NCBI GenBank assembly: GCA_910587165.1
Contig: CAJUKP010000011.1
Location: 1 to 64,000 of the forward strand
Direction of reading: 5' to 3'
Length of the DNA: 64,000 bases
Origin: an uncultured Duncaniella sp.
Lineage (GTDB): Bacteria > Bacteroidota > Bacteroidia > Bacteroidales > Muribaculaceae
A program made the translations under genes and the position numbers. Shown here one piece after another: positions 8,342 to 16,515 of the stretch (position 1 is the first letter of the stretch; each line of letters begins with the position of its first letter). The notes beneath the pieces were generated by a model. That model did no database searches. It saw only the letters and a list, made by a program, of their open reading frames with translations, and was not told the DNA's origin.

Positions 8342-9658
8342 TTAAAGCTTCTGCGCAAGACAACTAATGATCTGTCGTGATATCCCGCATGAAATTTGAT
8401 TATATGAGATATGTCCCCGAATAAGATTGAGAAATGACAAAATTTCATAGCGGATACCTTCGCCCTCAAGCTGATAAAAATATCTACAATTATCAGTAGG
8501 ATTTTCATATCTGACTTCAAAGTAGTCAGTCTTCCACCAAGGAGCTGGAACATAGATGTAGCCTTTTGTGCCAGAAATAACCATCTCTCCCTCAGACTTC
8601 ACACCTTGTCCAACTTTTATTGAGGCAACACCATTCTCAAAAACAAATGCCAATTTTGTGAAAAGATCGAAATCTGAACGAAATGGCAGAGTCCGTGAAT
8701 AACGTTGAATATCTTTATATTCTGTACCAAAAATATTGAAAACCGGCAACATGGCCGTTGGTCCCCACCAACACAGACTATTCCATATGTGCGGGGCAAA
8801 AGACTCTCCATCTCCAATATTCAACAAGCTTGTACAAGTAGCATCCACAGAGACGACATCTCCTATTATCCCTCCTTTTACCAATAGCATCATACGATTG
8901 AACGCCAGTGAATAGGCTGTTTTGATACCATCCATTAGGACCAGATTTTTTTCAGATGCCTTTTGCTGTAATTCATCATATTGTGATACAGACAATGCTA
9001 TTGGAGATTCACAAAGCACATGTACATTAGCTTCAAGAGCCAATTTCACATGCTCATAATGTTTATCTGGTACAGAAGCAATATATACAGCATCACAATT
9101 TGCAAACAGTTCCTCATAAGAGTGCGTTTTTTCTGCAAGTATTCTTAACTCTTCATCAAGAAACTCATCTGTCTCGGCATATACACCTACAACTTTCACA
9201 CCATTAACATACCGGCACTCATTTTTGAATTTATTGACTATATTTGTTTCGCCAATAAGCCCGATTCTGAACTCTCTCTTGTTACTACGAATCTCAGTAC
9301 TTGAGATGCCTTGTGTGCGATCAAGATAAATAACCTTGCAATATTCACTAAGATAGTCGAATTTACCAATCCAATCAGAACCTACCGTGAAAATATCAAC
9401 CTCATAACGTCGTATATCATCAATCTTCTGTCCCTCGTATTCCTCAACGATAATTTGATCAGCTAGTCCTGTCTTACGGATAGCCTCAACACGCTCCATC
9501 AACGATTGACCGACATTTATCTTACCTCGGGCCATATCAAATCCATCGGCCGTGACTCCTACAATTAGATAGTCGCCAAGAGCTTTTGCTCTTTCGAGCA
9601 AGCGGATATGCCCCTCATGCAAGAAGTCATATGTCCCATATGTTATGACTTTTAACAT
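8342..9658 (-). CDS. fusion: TagD-like cytidylyltransferase + Gfo/Idh/MocA-type oxidoreductase
   Basis: 438 residues. Residues 1-125 are a glycerol-3-phosphate cytidylyltransferase-like domain: YGTYDFLHEGHIRLL with the HxGH site at 14-17, and the ISSTE motif at 118-122. Residues from about 130 form a Gfo/Idh/MocA Rossmann oxidoreductase (RIGLIGETN, then VHVLCESPIALS). The family EKP motif is ESP here (217-219), so the usual lysine is missing. A nucleotide-activated polyol or amino-polyol made by both domains is plausible. Alternatively, the oxidoreductase domain may act separately on a nucleotide sugar. It lies 1 bp from the aminotransferase gene upstream, which suggests one pathway. Confidence 0.8.
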   Translation of the reverse strand: MLKVITYGTYDFLHEGHIRLLERAKALGDYLIVGVTADGFDMARGKINVGQSLMERVEAIRKTGLADQIIVEEYEGQKIDDIRRYEVDIFTVGSDWIGKFDYLSEYCKVIYLDRTQGISSTEIRSNKREFRIGLIGETNIVNKFKNECRYVNGVKVVGVYAETDEFLDEELRILAEKTHSYEELFANCDAVYIASVPDKHYEHVKLALEANVHVLCESPIALSVSQYDELQQKASEKNLVLMDGIKTAYSLAFNRMMLLVKGGIIGDVVSVDATCTSLLNIGDGESFAPHIWNSLCWWGPTAMLPVFNIFGTEYKDIQRYSRTLPFRSDFDLFTKLAFVFENGVASIKVGQGVKSEGEMVISGTKGYIYVPAPWWKTDYFEVRYENPTDNCRYFYQLEGEGIRYEILSFLNLIRGHISYNQISCGISRQIISCLAQKL

Positions 9659-9659
9659 A

Positions 9660-10733
9660 TTATATTATACCTTTAGACTGCAAATCTTTAAAGGCCATAA
9701 CAAGCGTATCGTTATCTGCCGTAGTTTGTGCGCCAAAATGCCCGACTCTGAAGATCGAATCTTTCATATCTCCCCCATTGGGACATATCCATATACCATA
9801 GTCATCCTTCAACTGAAGGAAAATATCATACGCCGATGCAGTAGTTGGATGTAAAGGAGTTACCGCATTTGACAGACTTTCGGAAACGATCTCAAATGGC
9901 AACTCTCTGATTTTGTTACGGAAATCCTTAGCTTGTATGCTTATCCTTTCTATTTCTGTATTTGCACCACCATTACGTTTGATTTGGCGAAGACGTACAT
10001 TGATTTGACGAAGTATTCCGACAGCTGGTGTGAACGGTGTCTGCCCCCTTTCTGCATTCCTTAGAGCATCCTTCAGATCAAGATACATAGTTTTAGTCTC
10101 GTTTTCCCATACGCGCGACAAAGCCCTTTCACCAAGCACTATGATTGAAATACCAGGAGCACACGCAAGTACCTTCTGAGACCCTGTAAATATTACATCA
10201 GCCCCGACTTTCTGCATATCAAGAGGATCTGCGAGAAAAGAACTAATAGCATCCACTATATACAGCATACCTTGACTTTTGCAAAAATCGCCAAGCATTT
10301 GCGCATCATATAACACACCTGTCGAAGTCTCATGAATATTAACAAGAAGGCCCGTGTATCCCTTATTCTGATATTCATTGAGCATATCAGTTGTCACTGT
10401 ATGTCCACACTCTGGCTTTATCGCTGTATAAGGTATATGATGTATATCGCAGAGTTGGGTAAAACGATGACCAAAAGAACCGCCATCAATAACAAGCAGT
10501 TTATCTTTGGCGGTGAATACATTCATTATAACAGCTTCCATCGAAGCTGTACCAGAACCCGTTATAAAAACAACCTTTGCATTATCCGGGGCATTTACAA
10601 ACTCTTTCATAAAAGCCTCATTTTCCAAAATTGTTTCAGAAAACTCTTGTGTCCGGAAATATGGTACCTGCTCACCTGCAACAGCTAACACATCGTCGTA
10701 AGACATTACCGGTCCTACTGTAAAATTCAGCAT
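9660..10733 (-). CDS. PLP-dependent class V aminotransferase (2-aminoethylphosphonate/alanine-glyoxylate aminotransferase-like)
   Basis: 357 residues. Opening LNFTVGPVMSYDDVL, GSGTASMEAVI at about 59-69, the aspartate of IVDAISS (D161) and GSQKVLACAPG with the Schiff-base lysine at 187 define a fold-type I class V aminotransferase. It is closest in style to 2-aminoethylphosphonate transaminases. In a headgroup locus it could supply an amino group to a phosphonate or a polyol phosphate. No PEP mutase or phosphonopyruvate decarboxylase is visible in the window, so a phosphonate route is not supported here. It sits between the BCCT transporter gene and the TagD-like fusion with very short spacers. 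Confidence 0.8.
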   Translation of the reverse strand: MLNFTVGPVMSYDDVLAVAGEQVPYFRTQEFSETILENEAFMKEFVNAPDNAKVVFITGSGTASMEAVIMNVFTAKDKLLVIDGGSFGHRFTQLCDIHHIPYTAIKPECGHTVTTDMLNEYQNKGYTGLLVNIHETSTGVLYDAQMLGDFCKSQGMLYIVDAISSFLADPLDMQKVGADVIFTGSQKVLACAPGISIIVLGERALSRVWENETKTMYLDLKDALRNAERGQTPFTPAVGILRQINVRLRQIKRNGGANTEIERISIQAKDFRNKIRELPFEIVSESLSNAVTPLHPTTASAYDIFLQLKDDYGIWICPNGGDMKDSIFRVGHFGAQTTADNDTLVMAFKDLQSKGII

Positions 10734-10748
10734 ATCAATCTATTATTT

Positions 10749-12272
10749 TTAATGATTCGTTTTAAGCCAATTATTACAATCCTTGAAAAAACTCCATATA
10801 ATTATGATTAACATAATACCAACAGGGAAGGCAGATACAATTGTGACACCTTGAAGAGAGTATAAAGAATTCTCGGCAAAAAGTAGTGCAATAGGAAGCA
10901 GAATAAGCATAACGCTCCAAAATCCGCGTATTTTCCTAGAAGGTTCTTCCTCTGGTGAGATTGTCTTGTAACTGTATGAAGAAGTGACATATGTGATACC
11001 ATCCAGGGTAGTGCTATAGAATGCAATCATTGTTATCACCAACAGTATCAATGCGAGCGATGACAGTGGTAAGGTATCGAATATCAAGAAGATAGCTTCA
11101 TACATTGTTCCTCCGTGCCCCATAAAACCGATAATATCAACACCATGTTTCATCTGTTGCGCCAAACCATAGTTTCCAAGGATTATAAATGACATATATG
11201 TCCCTGCAAGGCCCCAACCGAAGGCTCCCCATATTACATTTCTTATGGTACGGCCGGCAGATATAATGGCGATAAAAAATGGAGTAGCAACACACCATAC
11301 AAGCCAATAAGCCCAATAATACACAGTCCAATTCTGAGCAAATCCATTCTCTCGCAACGGATCCATATAAGTTGATAAACCTATGAAGTTCTGTATCATA
11401 TTTCCAATAGATTGGAAACCTGTTTCAATTATATATCCTATTTCACCTCCTAGCAAAAGGAAATATAACAGTATTGCAAAAAACAAATACGAGCATATTC
11501 CTGCTAAATTACTAATACCTTTGAGACCAAATAAAACCGTTATGGTATATATTGCACAAATTAAAAGAAGTACTATAATAGTGATAGATGTATTAGTCTC
11601 AAATCCAAAAACAAATCCCATACCATCAGTCAACAGTGGTGTTGCTAATGAGAACGTAGTTCCTGTAGCACAAACAACAGCAAAGATAGCCATAATATCT
11701 ATGAGTTTGCCCCAAAATCCATCAACTAGATCTCCCATCAGAGGTCTGCAAGCTTCTGAAAATCGTTGACGCTTACGGCGTCGGACATGAATCATAAATG
11801 CGAAACAAACCGCGAGCATTACATAAAACCCCCATGCAAGAGGCCCCCAATGGAACAATGTGAAAGTCGGAGCCCACATCTGCACTCCACCCAGATCCTG
11901 AATACGCTGCTCTCCACCATAGAGAGCCCATTCTATTAACGAGTAGAACATAATGTCAGCAGCCATCGTTGATGTGAATATCATAGATCCCCACTTGAAA
12001 TTACTATATAACGGGCTTCCCATATTTCCAAGTCTAATATTTCCATATCTTGGGGTAACAGCAATATAGATACAAATCAAAACACAACATATGGCAAGAA
12101 CTGGATAATACAATCCAATAGTATCTCCAAAGAATCCCCTTAAAGAGTCAACAATACTTTTGGAACCTTCAGGCGCTATCATAAATATAGCTACCATTGC
12201 TATAACTATAGCAAATGGAATCAACATAGTTGGCCAATCAATCTCTTTTTTATGCGAATCTGTTACATTCAT
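10749..12272 (-). CDS. BCCT family transporter, probable choline/betaine uptake
   Basis: 507 residues with about 12 membrane segments. The BCCT signature is clear in NWTVYYWAYWLVW at about 315-327, followed by GRTIRNVIWGAFGWG. BCCT carriers take up choline, betaine or carnitine with sodium or protons across the inner membrane. Its placement directly after the LicA-type kinase gene (4-bp overlap, 12269-12272) suggests it feeds choline to the kinase, filling the role of the LicB permease in classical lic loci. Substrate choice is inferred from context. Confidence 0.88.
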   Translation of the reverse strand: MNVTDSHKKEIDWPTMLIPFAIVIAMVAIFMIAPEGSKSIVDSLRGFFGDTIGLYYPVLAICCVLICIYIAVTPRYGNIRLGNMGSPLYSNFKWGSMIFTSTMAADIMFYSLIEWALYGGEQRIQDLGGVQMWAPTFTLFHWGPLAWGFYVMLAVCFAFMIHVRRRKRQRFSEACRPLMGDLVDGFWGKLIDIMAIFAVVCATGTTFSLATPLLTDGMGFVFGFETNTSITIIVLLLICAIYTITVLFGLKGISNLAGICSYLFFAILLYFLLLGGEIGYIIETGFQSIGNMIQNFIGLSTYMDPLRENGFAQNWTVYYWAYWLVWCVATPFFIAIISAGRTIRNVIWGAFGWGLAGTYMSFIILGNYGLAQQMKHGVDIIGFMGHGGTMYEAIFLIFDTLPLSSLALILLVITMIAFYSTTLDGITYVTSSYSYKTISPEEEPSRKIRGFWSVMLILLPIALLFAENSLYSLQGVTIVSAFPVGIMLIIIIWSFFKDCNNWLKTNH

Positions 12273-13861
12273 ATATTTGTATATTGGTTCAATTTTTCTA
12301 AATTTTCCTTGGCTCTGTTAAACCTATCTAACCCATAGGATCCGAAATCATCTCCTTTTTTTTCCTTTATTACTGTCCATTGGGACCATAAACAATCCCA
12401 AAGCACCTGATAGCAAAGTATTTTTATTCTTGCATCTTTTGGTATTTCGCCCCCAAAATATTTCGATAATATATAGTCTTCATTTTCTTTCTCAAATCCA
12501 GCTTCAATAAATAAAGCGGCAAAATCTGCCATAGGGTCGTTCATTCCTGAATATTCCCAATCAATCAGATAAATATTGCCGTCTGATGATTTTATAAAAT
12601 TTTCATAAAGAGCATCATTATGACAGGGTTTCAAATCGATACCAATCGTATTGAGATAAATCTCGAGTTCCATTACTCTATGCCTTATATCTTCCCATCC
12701 ATGATACATCTCGGCTTTGACATTCTTTATCAGATTATCATATTTTTCAATCTCATGGAAAATATTGAATTCATTCCTTAATCTGATATGGGAATTATGA
12801 AGAGTATTGTAAATTCCTGCTATCTTCCGCATATTTTCATGGCGCTGAATTGTTGCTGCATTCAGAGTCTCAGCATCATCTATAAAATCAGCCAATTTAA
12901 TACCACTTGATGAGTCAAAATAACGTATTGCAGGATTAACACCTAATTTACACGCTTCTCTGGCATTATATTCTTCATTTATTCGTTCTACCATTCCTTC
13001 AGATCCATTACCTGGAACCCTAAGCACATAATATTTGTTTTCAAACCCTACCTTAAAGTTTTTGTTACTCATTCCTCCAATCTTTATGATTTCAGCTTTT
13101 GAAACATCTTTACCTGGGAATATAGTATGAAGATGTTGTCTCAAGTTATCCATATCGTAAGGGTCTTCCTTTCGCTGAAGAGTACGAAACAATTCGTTCT
13201 TCAACTTTTTGAAATCATCCTGACAATCTACATCACCCCAGATTAAATTGGGAAATTTTAAACAAGGCCTATCCAATGAATCTGTCACATCCATGAGTAG
13301 ATATTCATAGTTCAGATATGGATTCGTTGAATTGTCCCATGCTGACAAGAGATTTATAAAGGTTTTATATGAAATGCGAGTAACGCCTATCATTTCACCT
13401 TCAAAATTGCAGACACGATGACGATCTTTTGTAATTTTAGTAACAAAACCGTTTTTGGTTTCTATAAAACATTCATCGCCAGATCCACTTTCCTCCGTCA
13501 CAGAAAAACAATTACCATCTGCGATCTTACATAGCTCTTCTATCACACATTTTTCAAAGAATGTATCACTCTCGACTAAGAGGAAATCATCACTTACAAA
13601 ATTTTTACACAATGCAAGAGATCCCATAGAAGCGGTGAATTCAAAATCCTTGTTATATACAATTCTTATCCCAGACGAAAGATATTTATCGAATAATTCG
13701 CTTCGGTATCCAACGACAATTATTATATTGCCAAAACCATTTTCTCTTAATATAGACAAAGTCCTATCCATTAAACATTTACCTTCTTCAAATGGCAGTA
13801 ATGGATATGGTGTCAGCGAATCAGTTTCTTTACGGGCCGCAAGTATGACTGCTGTATTCAT
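12269..13861 (-). CDS. fusion: degenerate LicC/PntC-like nucleotidyltransferase + LicA-type choline kinase
   Basis: 530 residues. The C-terminal part (about 238-530) is a choline/aminoglycoside-kinase fold. It has GGMSNKNFKV (262-271), the catalytic CHNDALYEN with D416, and YLIDWEYSG with D434. It should phosphorylate choline or ethanolamine. Residues 1-230 have the nucleotidyltransferase fold (TAVILAAR, VVGYR, TASMGSL, LLVESDTFF). The normal AAGxxSRxxPL substrate loop is AARKETDSLTPYPL instead, lacking the usual glycines and arginine. That domain may be inactive, or specialised as in PntC-type phosphonate cytidylyltransferases. A separate intact LicC is encoded just upstream (4-bp overlap). 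Confidence 0.85.
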   Translation of the reverse strand: MNTAVILAARKETDSLTPYPLLPFEEGKCLMDRTLSILRENGFGNIIIVVGYRSELFDKYLSSGIRIVYNKDFEFTASMGSLALCKNFVSDDFLLVESDTFFEKCVIEELCKIADGNCFSVTEESGSGDECFIETKNGFVTKITKDRHRVCNFEGEMIGVTRISYKTFINLLSAWDNSTNPYLNYEYLLMDVTDSLDRPCLKFPNLIWGDVDCQDDFKKLKNELFRTLQRKEDPYDMDNLRQHLHTIFPGKDVSKAEIIKIGGMSNKNFKVGFENKYYVLRVPGNGSEGMVERINEEYNAREACKLGVNPAIRYFDSSSGIKLADFIDDAETLNAATIQRHENMRKIAGIYNTLHNSHIRLRNEFNIFHEIEKYDNLIKNVKAEMYHGWEDIRHRVMELEIYLNTIGIDLKPCHNDALYENFIKSSDGNIYLIDWEYSGMNDPMADFAALFIEAGFEKENEDYILSKYFGGEIPKDARIKILCYQVLWDCLWSQWTVIKEKKGDDFGSYGLDRFNRAKENLEKLNQYTNI

Positions 13862-14730
13862 AATAATATTATACTGTCGTCATATTCATTATATTTATAC
13901 CTATTCCCATCCAACTGGAAAGAAAATAGCAAATAATCTCCAGAATGAGGAATCCTTCTAAAGCAACTTAAAGAAGATTCCTTGCAACCAATCTTAGATG
14001 ATATATGTTTCAAAACTGATGAACGCGTATCACAAATATAACTTTCATCAAACGTGCGTAATTCATCAATCGAATCAAATTCGCGAATTATTTCTTTCCC
14101 ATAGCGATGAATCTTCATTTTTGGAAGAATACTTAAATAACGTATATAGACATCTTCCCAATAACCATATCTAGTTGATTCTTTCTGATATTCGAAACCC
14201 ATTATGGTTTTGAACTTCTCGCTGAAATCTTTAGAAAAATATACGTGACCTATCATATACCAGCTATCATGTCCACCAATAGTCACATTGATAATATTGT
14301 CCTCATCATCAACTGAAAGACAATATTCGTCAGTTGAACCTTTGGTATAAAGACTACTATAATAGCTTTGTTGTGGATTCTCCTTAAAAACGTTCTTGAC
14401 AAAATAATTGTCAGAAGAGCAAATATAGGTATCTGCCAGTTTGTCAAGAACTTTAATTATTGAGGAGGTATTATTATATTTATGATAGTCAGTATTCATC
14501 ACAATGTTGACGTGATGCTTATCCTTAAGATACATAAATTGTTCGGCCATATATCCAACCACGATTGTTATATCCTCAACGCCAGCTTCCTTCAACTGTT
14601 TTATCTGCCTTTCAATCAATATCTCACCCTTAACCTCAAGAAGGCCCTTTGGAATTTCTGCCGAGAGGGGGACAAAGCGTGAAGCACTACCTGCAGCCAT
14701 TATTATGGCATTTCTCCGTCGTATGGTCAC
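13858..14730 (-). CDS. licC: CTP:phosphocholine cytidylyltransferase, LicC-like
   Basis: 290 residues from the GTG at 14730. It has NAIIMAAGSASRFVPLS with the full nucleotide loop (AAGSASR at 12-18) and PKGLLEV with the conserved lysine at 28. The block TDYHKYNNTSSIIKVLDKL and CSSDNYFVKNVF closely parallels pneumococcal LicC. It should make CDP-choline from phosphocholine and CTP. An ATG at 14775 is also in frame, but it would overlap the upstream barrel gene by 44 bp and add residues the family lacks. The GTG follows that gene's stop by 1 bp, so I prefer it. The stop overlaps the kinase fusion start by 4 bp. Confidence 0.85.
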   Translation of the reverse strand: MTIRRRNAIIMAAGSASRFVPLSAEIPKGLLEVKGEILIERQIKQLKEAGVEDITIVVGYMAEQFMYLKDKHHVNIVMNTDYHKYNNTSSIIKVLDKLADTYICSSDNYFVKNVFKENPQQSYYSSLYTKGSTDEYCLSVDDEDNIINVTIGGHDSWYMIGHVYFSKDFSEKFKTIMGFEYQKESTRYGYWEDVYIRYLSILPKMKIHRYGKEIIREFDSIDELRTFDESYICDTRSSVLKHISSKIGCKESSLSCFRRIPHSGDYLLFSFQLDGNRYKYNEYDDSIILL

Positions 14731-14731
14731 G

Positions 14732-15508
14732 TTAAAATGAGAAATTTGCTGTGAAATTAACGAAAGATTTATCAAAAACCGGATTGTAGATATATGCTAC
14801 ATTTAGAGGGAGAGTCCAACCAGCTTTAAAGGGAACGATATAAGTGTATTTCAGCTCTAAATTACAGACCGAGAAATTATGATCGTAATTATTGTAACAA
14901 GACTTATTTAGTGAAGCTCCAACGTTGAGAGCTATACGGCTTTGTCCAAGAAAATCGTAATAGGTCCCTAATTCAACATATGTGGAATATGCTTGCTTTT
15001 GGGACCCTTTACCATCAATATATTTATCATTCCCCGCAAAAAAATTACTTATGGCAACAATAATTGGAAATTTTTCTGGAGCATAATTAATGCATCCCTC
15101 AAACCAATGCCCCGTATGCTTACCCCCGCCAATGTATTGATCCTCTTTACTATCTATTGTAGGATAATAATAGTCGTATATACCTACAGTAAAACCATTC
15201 CATGAATAGCTTATTCCAAAATCAACCTCTGCATATTTCCCATTGATGGCATATCCTCCCATCGCATATAGATAAATACTTTTGTATGAGTAGTTGATTG
15301 ATGGGAAAAGGACTGGCGCAGATTCATCAGTCATCATTTCCATTCCACGCCACATATACTTGGTTTGTATATCAAGTCCGAGACCAAACGGCGATTGAAT
15401 CATTTTCCCACCCCAACTATTTGTACTTTCTACACCATTCTCATTTTCCGCAATTGCTTCATTAGATAATATCAATGTTGATATGATCAATATAATTATT
15501 TTTTTCAT
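14732..15508 (-). CDS. outer-membrane beta-barrel protein, TorF/Gcw_chp-like
   Basis: 258 residues. A signal peptide (MKKIIILIISTLILSNEAIAE) is followed by alternating aromatic strands. LDIQTKYMWRGMEMM, FPSINYSY and ISYSWNGFTVGIYDYYYP recall the TorF/Gcw_chp putative porin family. The C-terminus ends NFSF, the aromatic end expected of outer-membrane barrels. It is the first structural gene after the regulatory pair and lies 1 bp before licC, so it may admit choline or a choline ester. That role is inferred only from position. A 170-bp AT-rich leader separates it from the upstream gene. Confidence 0.75.
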   Translation of the reverse strand: MKKIIILIISTLILSNEAIAENENGVESTNSWGGKMIQSPFGLGLDIQTKYMWRGMEMMTDESAPVLFPSINYSYKSIYLYAMGGYAINGKYAEVDFGISYSWNGFTVGIYDYYYPTIDSKEDQYIGGGKHTGHWFEGCINYAPEKFPIIVAISNFFAGNDKYIDGKGSQKQAYSTYVELGTYYDFLGQSRIALNVGASLNKSCYNNYDHNFSVCNLELKYTYIVPFKAGWTLPLNVAYIYNPVFDKSFVNFTANFSF

Positions 15509-15678
15509 TATACTTATCTCTTTAGATAATAAAACTATTCTTTATTTAATGTATAAATATCCAAACACCATTCGTATATAACATACGTTTAATCTTAGGA
15601 ACCATCTTGTTGAAATTTCTCAAAAGAGTCAACAAATATCTGATAATGCACTTATTAAAACTATTTTGAGTATAGCTG

Positions 15679-16515
15679 TCATGCTGACTTACTCTTACAA
15701 CTATCCAGCCCGATCTGCAAGGCTTCTTTATAAAATTCGTGCAGATCCGGTCGGGTGATGAGGGTGGAGAGATGGTGGATGTATTGTTCCTCGCCAGCCT
15801 CTCTGTCAAAGAAGCCCGTGCGTGTGGCCGTCAGGATAAAACTGATGTATTCGAGATAAGTATCGGCATCGAGATCCGACATCTCAAATCCGGTGTATGC
15901 ATCAACCCAACGTCGCTTTATATTCTCCTGATTCCGTTGTCCCGTGAAGGACGACAAGTCGTTTCCAAGCAGATAGTTCAACCGCTTGTAAGCCTCGTTC
16001 AACGGAATGTCCATGAACATTCCGTGACAGGTCAGTTCCTCAATCCATTGCTCCAGCTGACCGATACAATAGTCTGAATATCGGTCAGCGAGGGTCTGGC
16101 TGTCACGTCTGGCCTCTGCGACAAGCATCAGCACGACATCGGTCTGTGAGATTGACCTGTCCCCTTTCATCCATCTCTCGACAGTCTTCAGCCTGACGCT
16201 TCTCAGATAATCGAAACATGGGCTTCCGTTGCAGATGCGGTGGAGAACGTCATAGGATACTAACAAGGCGGGTATCACTCCCGCCCCTGACATTGGGCAT
16301 CCCGTCGGTGCTTCGAGAATGGCCGATATTGTATTCCTGACCTCTCTTAGCCAGATCCGGCCCTCAGCCACTGCATTGCGCAACACGGCATTCGGCTTCG
16401 GCTGACGATTGAATCCGCCTTCACGCTCATATATCTTGCAGAGCAGCATCTGATAGCCGCAGACCTCCCGGTGATCTGAATAATTGATTCTATTTGCCGG
16501 AGGTATCGTCATCAT
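15679..16515 (-). CDS. unknown protein translationally coupled to the antiterminator fusion
   Basis: 278 residues, no signal peptide or membrane segment, and no family I recognise. The middle (SVRLKTVERWMKGDRSISQTDVVLMLVAEAR) is mostly helical and the remainder is polar and helical too. Its ATG overlaps the stop of the recombinase-NusG fusion (16512-16515, ATGA), so the two are made together. In Bacteroides capsule loci the second gene is upxZ, an antagonist of other loci's UpxY antiterminators. This protein stands in that position but is longer than UpxZ (about 160 residues). Functional equivalence is a hypothesis. Confidence 0.7.
   Translation of the reverse strand: MMTIPPANRINYSDHREVCGYQMLLCKIYEREGGFNRQPKPNAVLRNAVAEGRIWLREVRNTISAILEAPTGCPMSGAGVIPALLVSYDVLHRICNGSPCFDYLRSVRLKTVERWMKGDRSISQTDVVLMLVAEARRDSQTLADRYSDYCIGQLEQWIEELTCHGMFMDIPLNEAYKRLNYLLGNDLSSFTGQRNQENIKRRWVDAYTGFEMSDLDADTYLEYISFILTATRTGFFDREAGEEQYIHHLSTLITRPDLHEFYKEALQIGLDSCKSKSA

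Noticed and set aside
15546..15809. Minus-strand open frame overlapping the 3' end of the 278-residue gene
   Set aside because: It lies mostly in another frame of the coupled gene and its AT-rich tail; no start signal or similarity.
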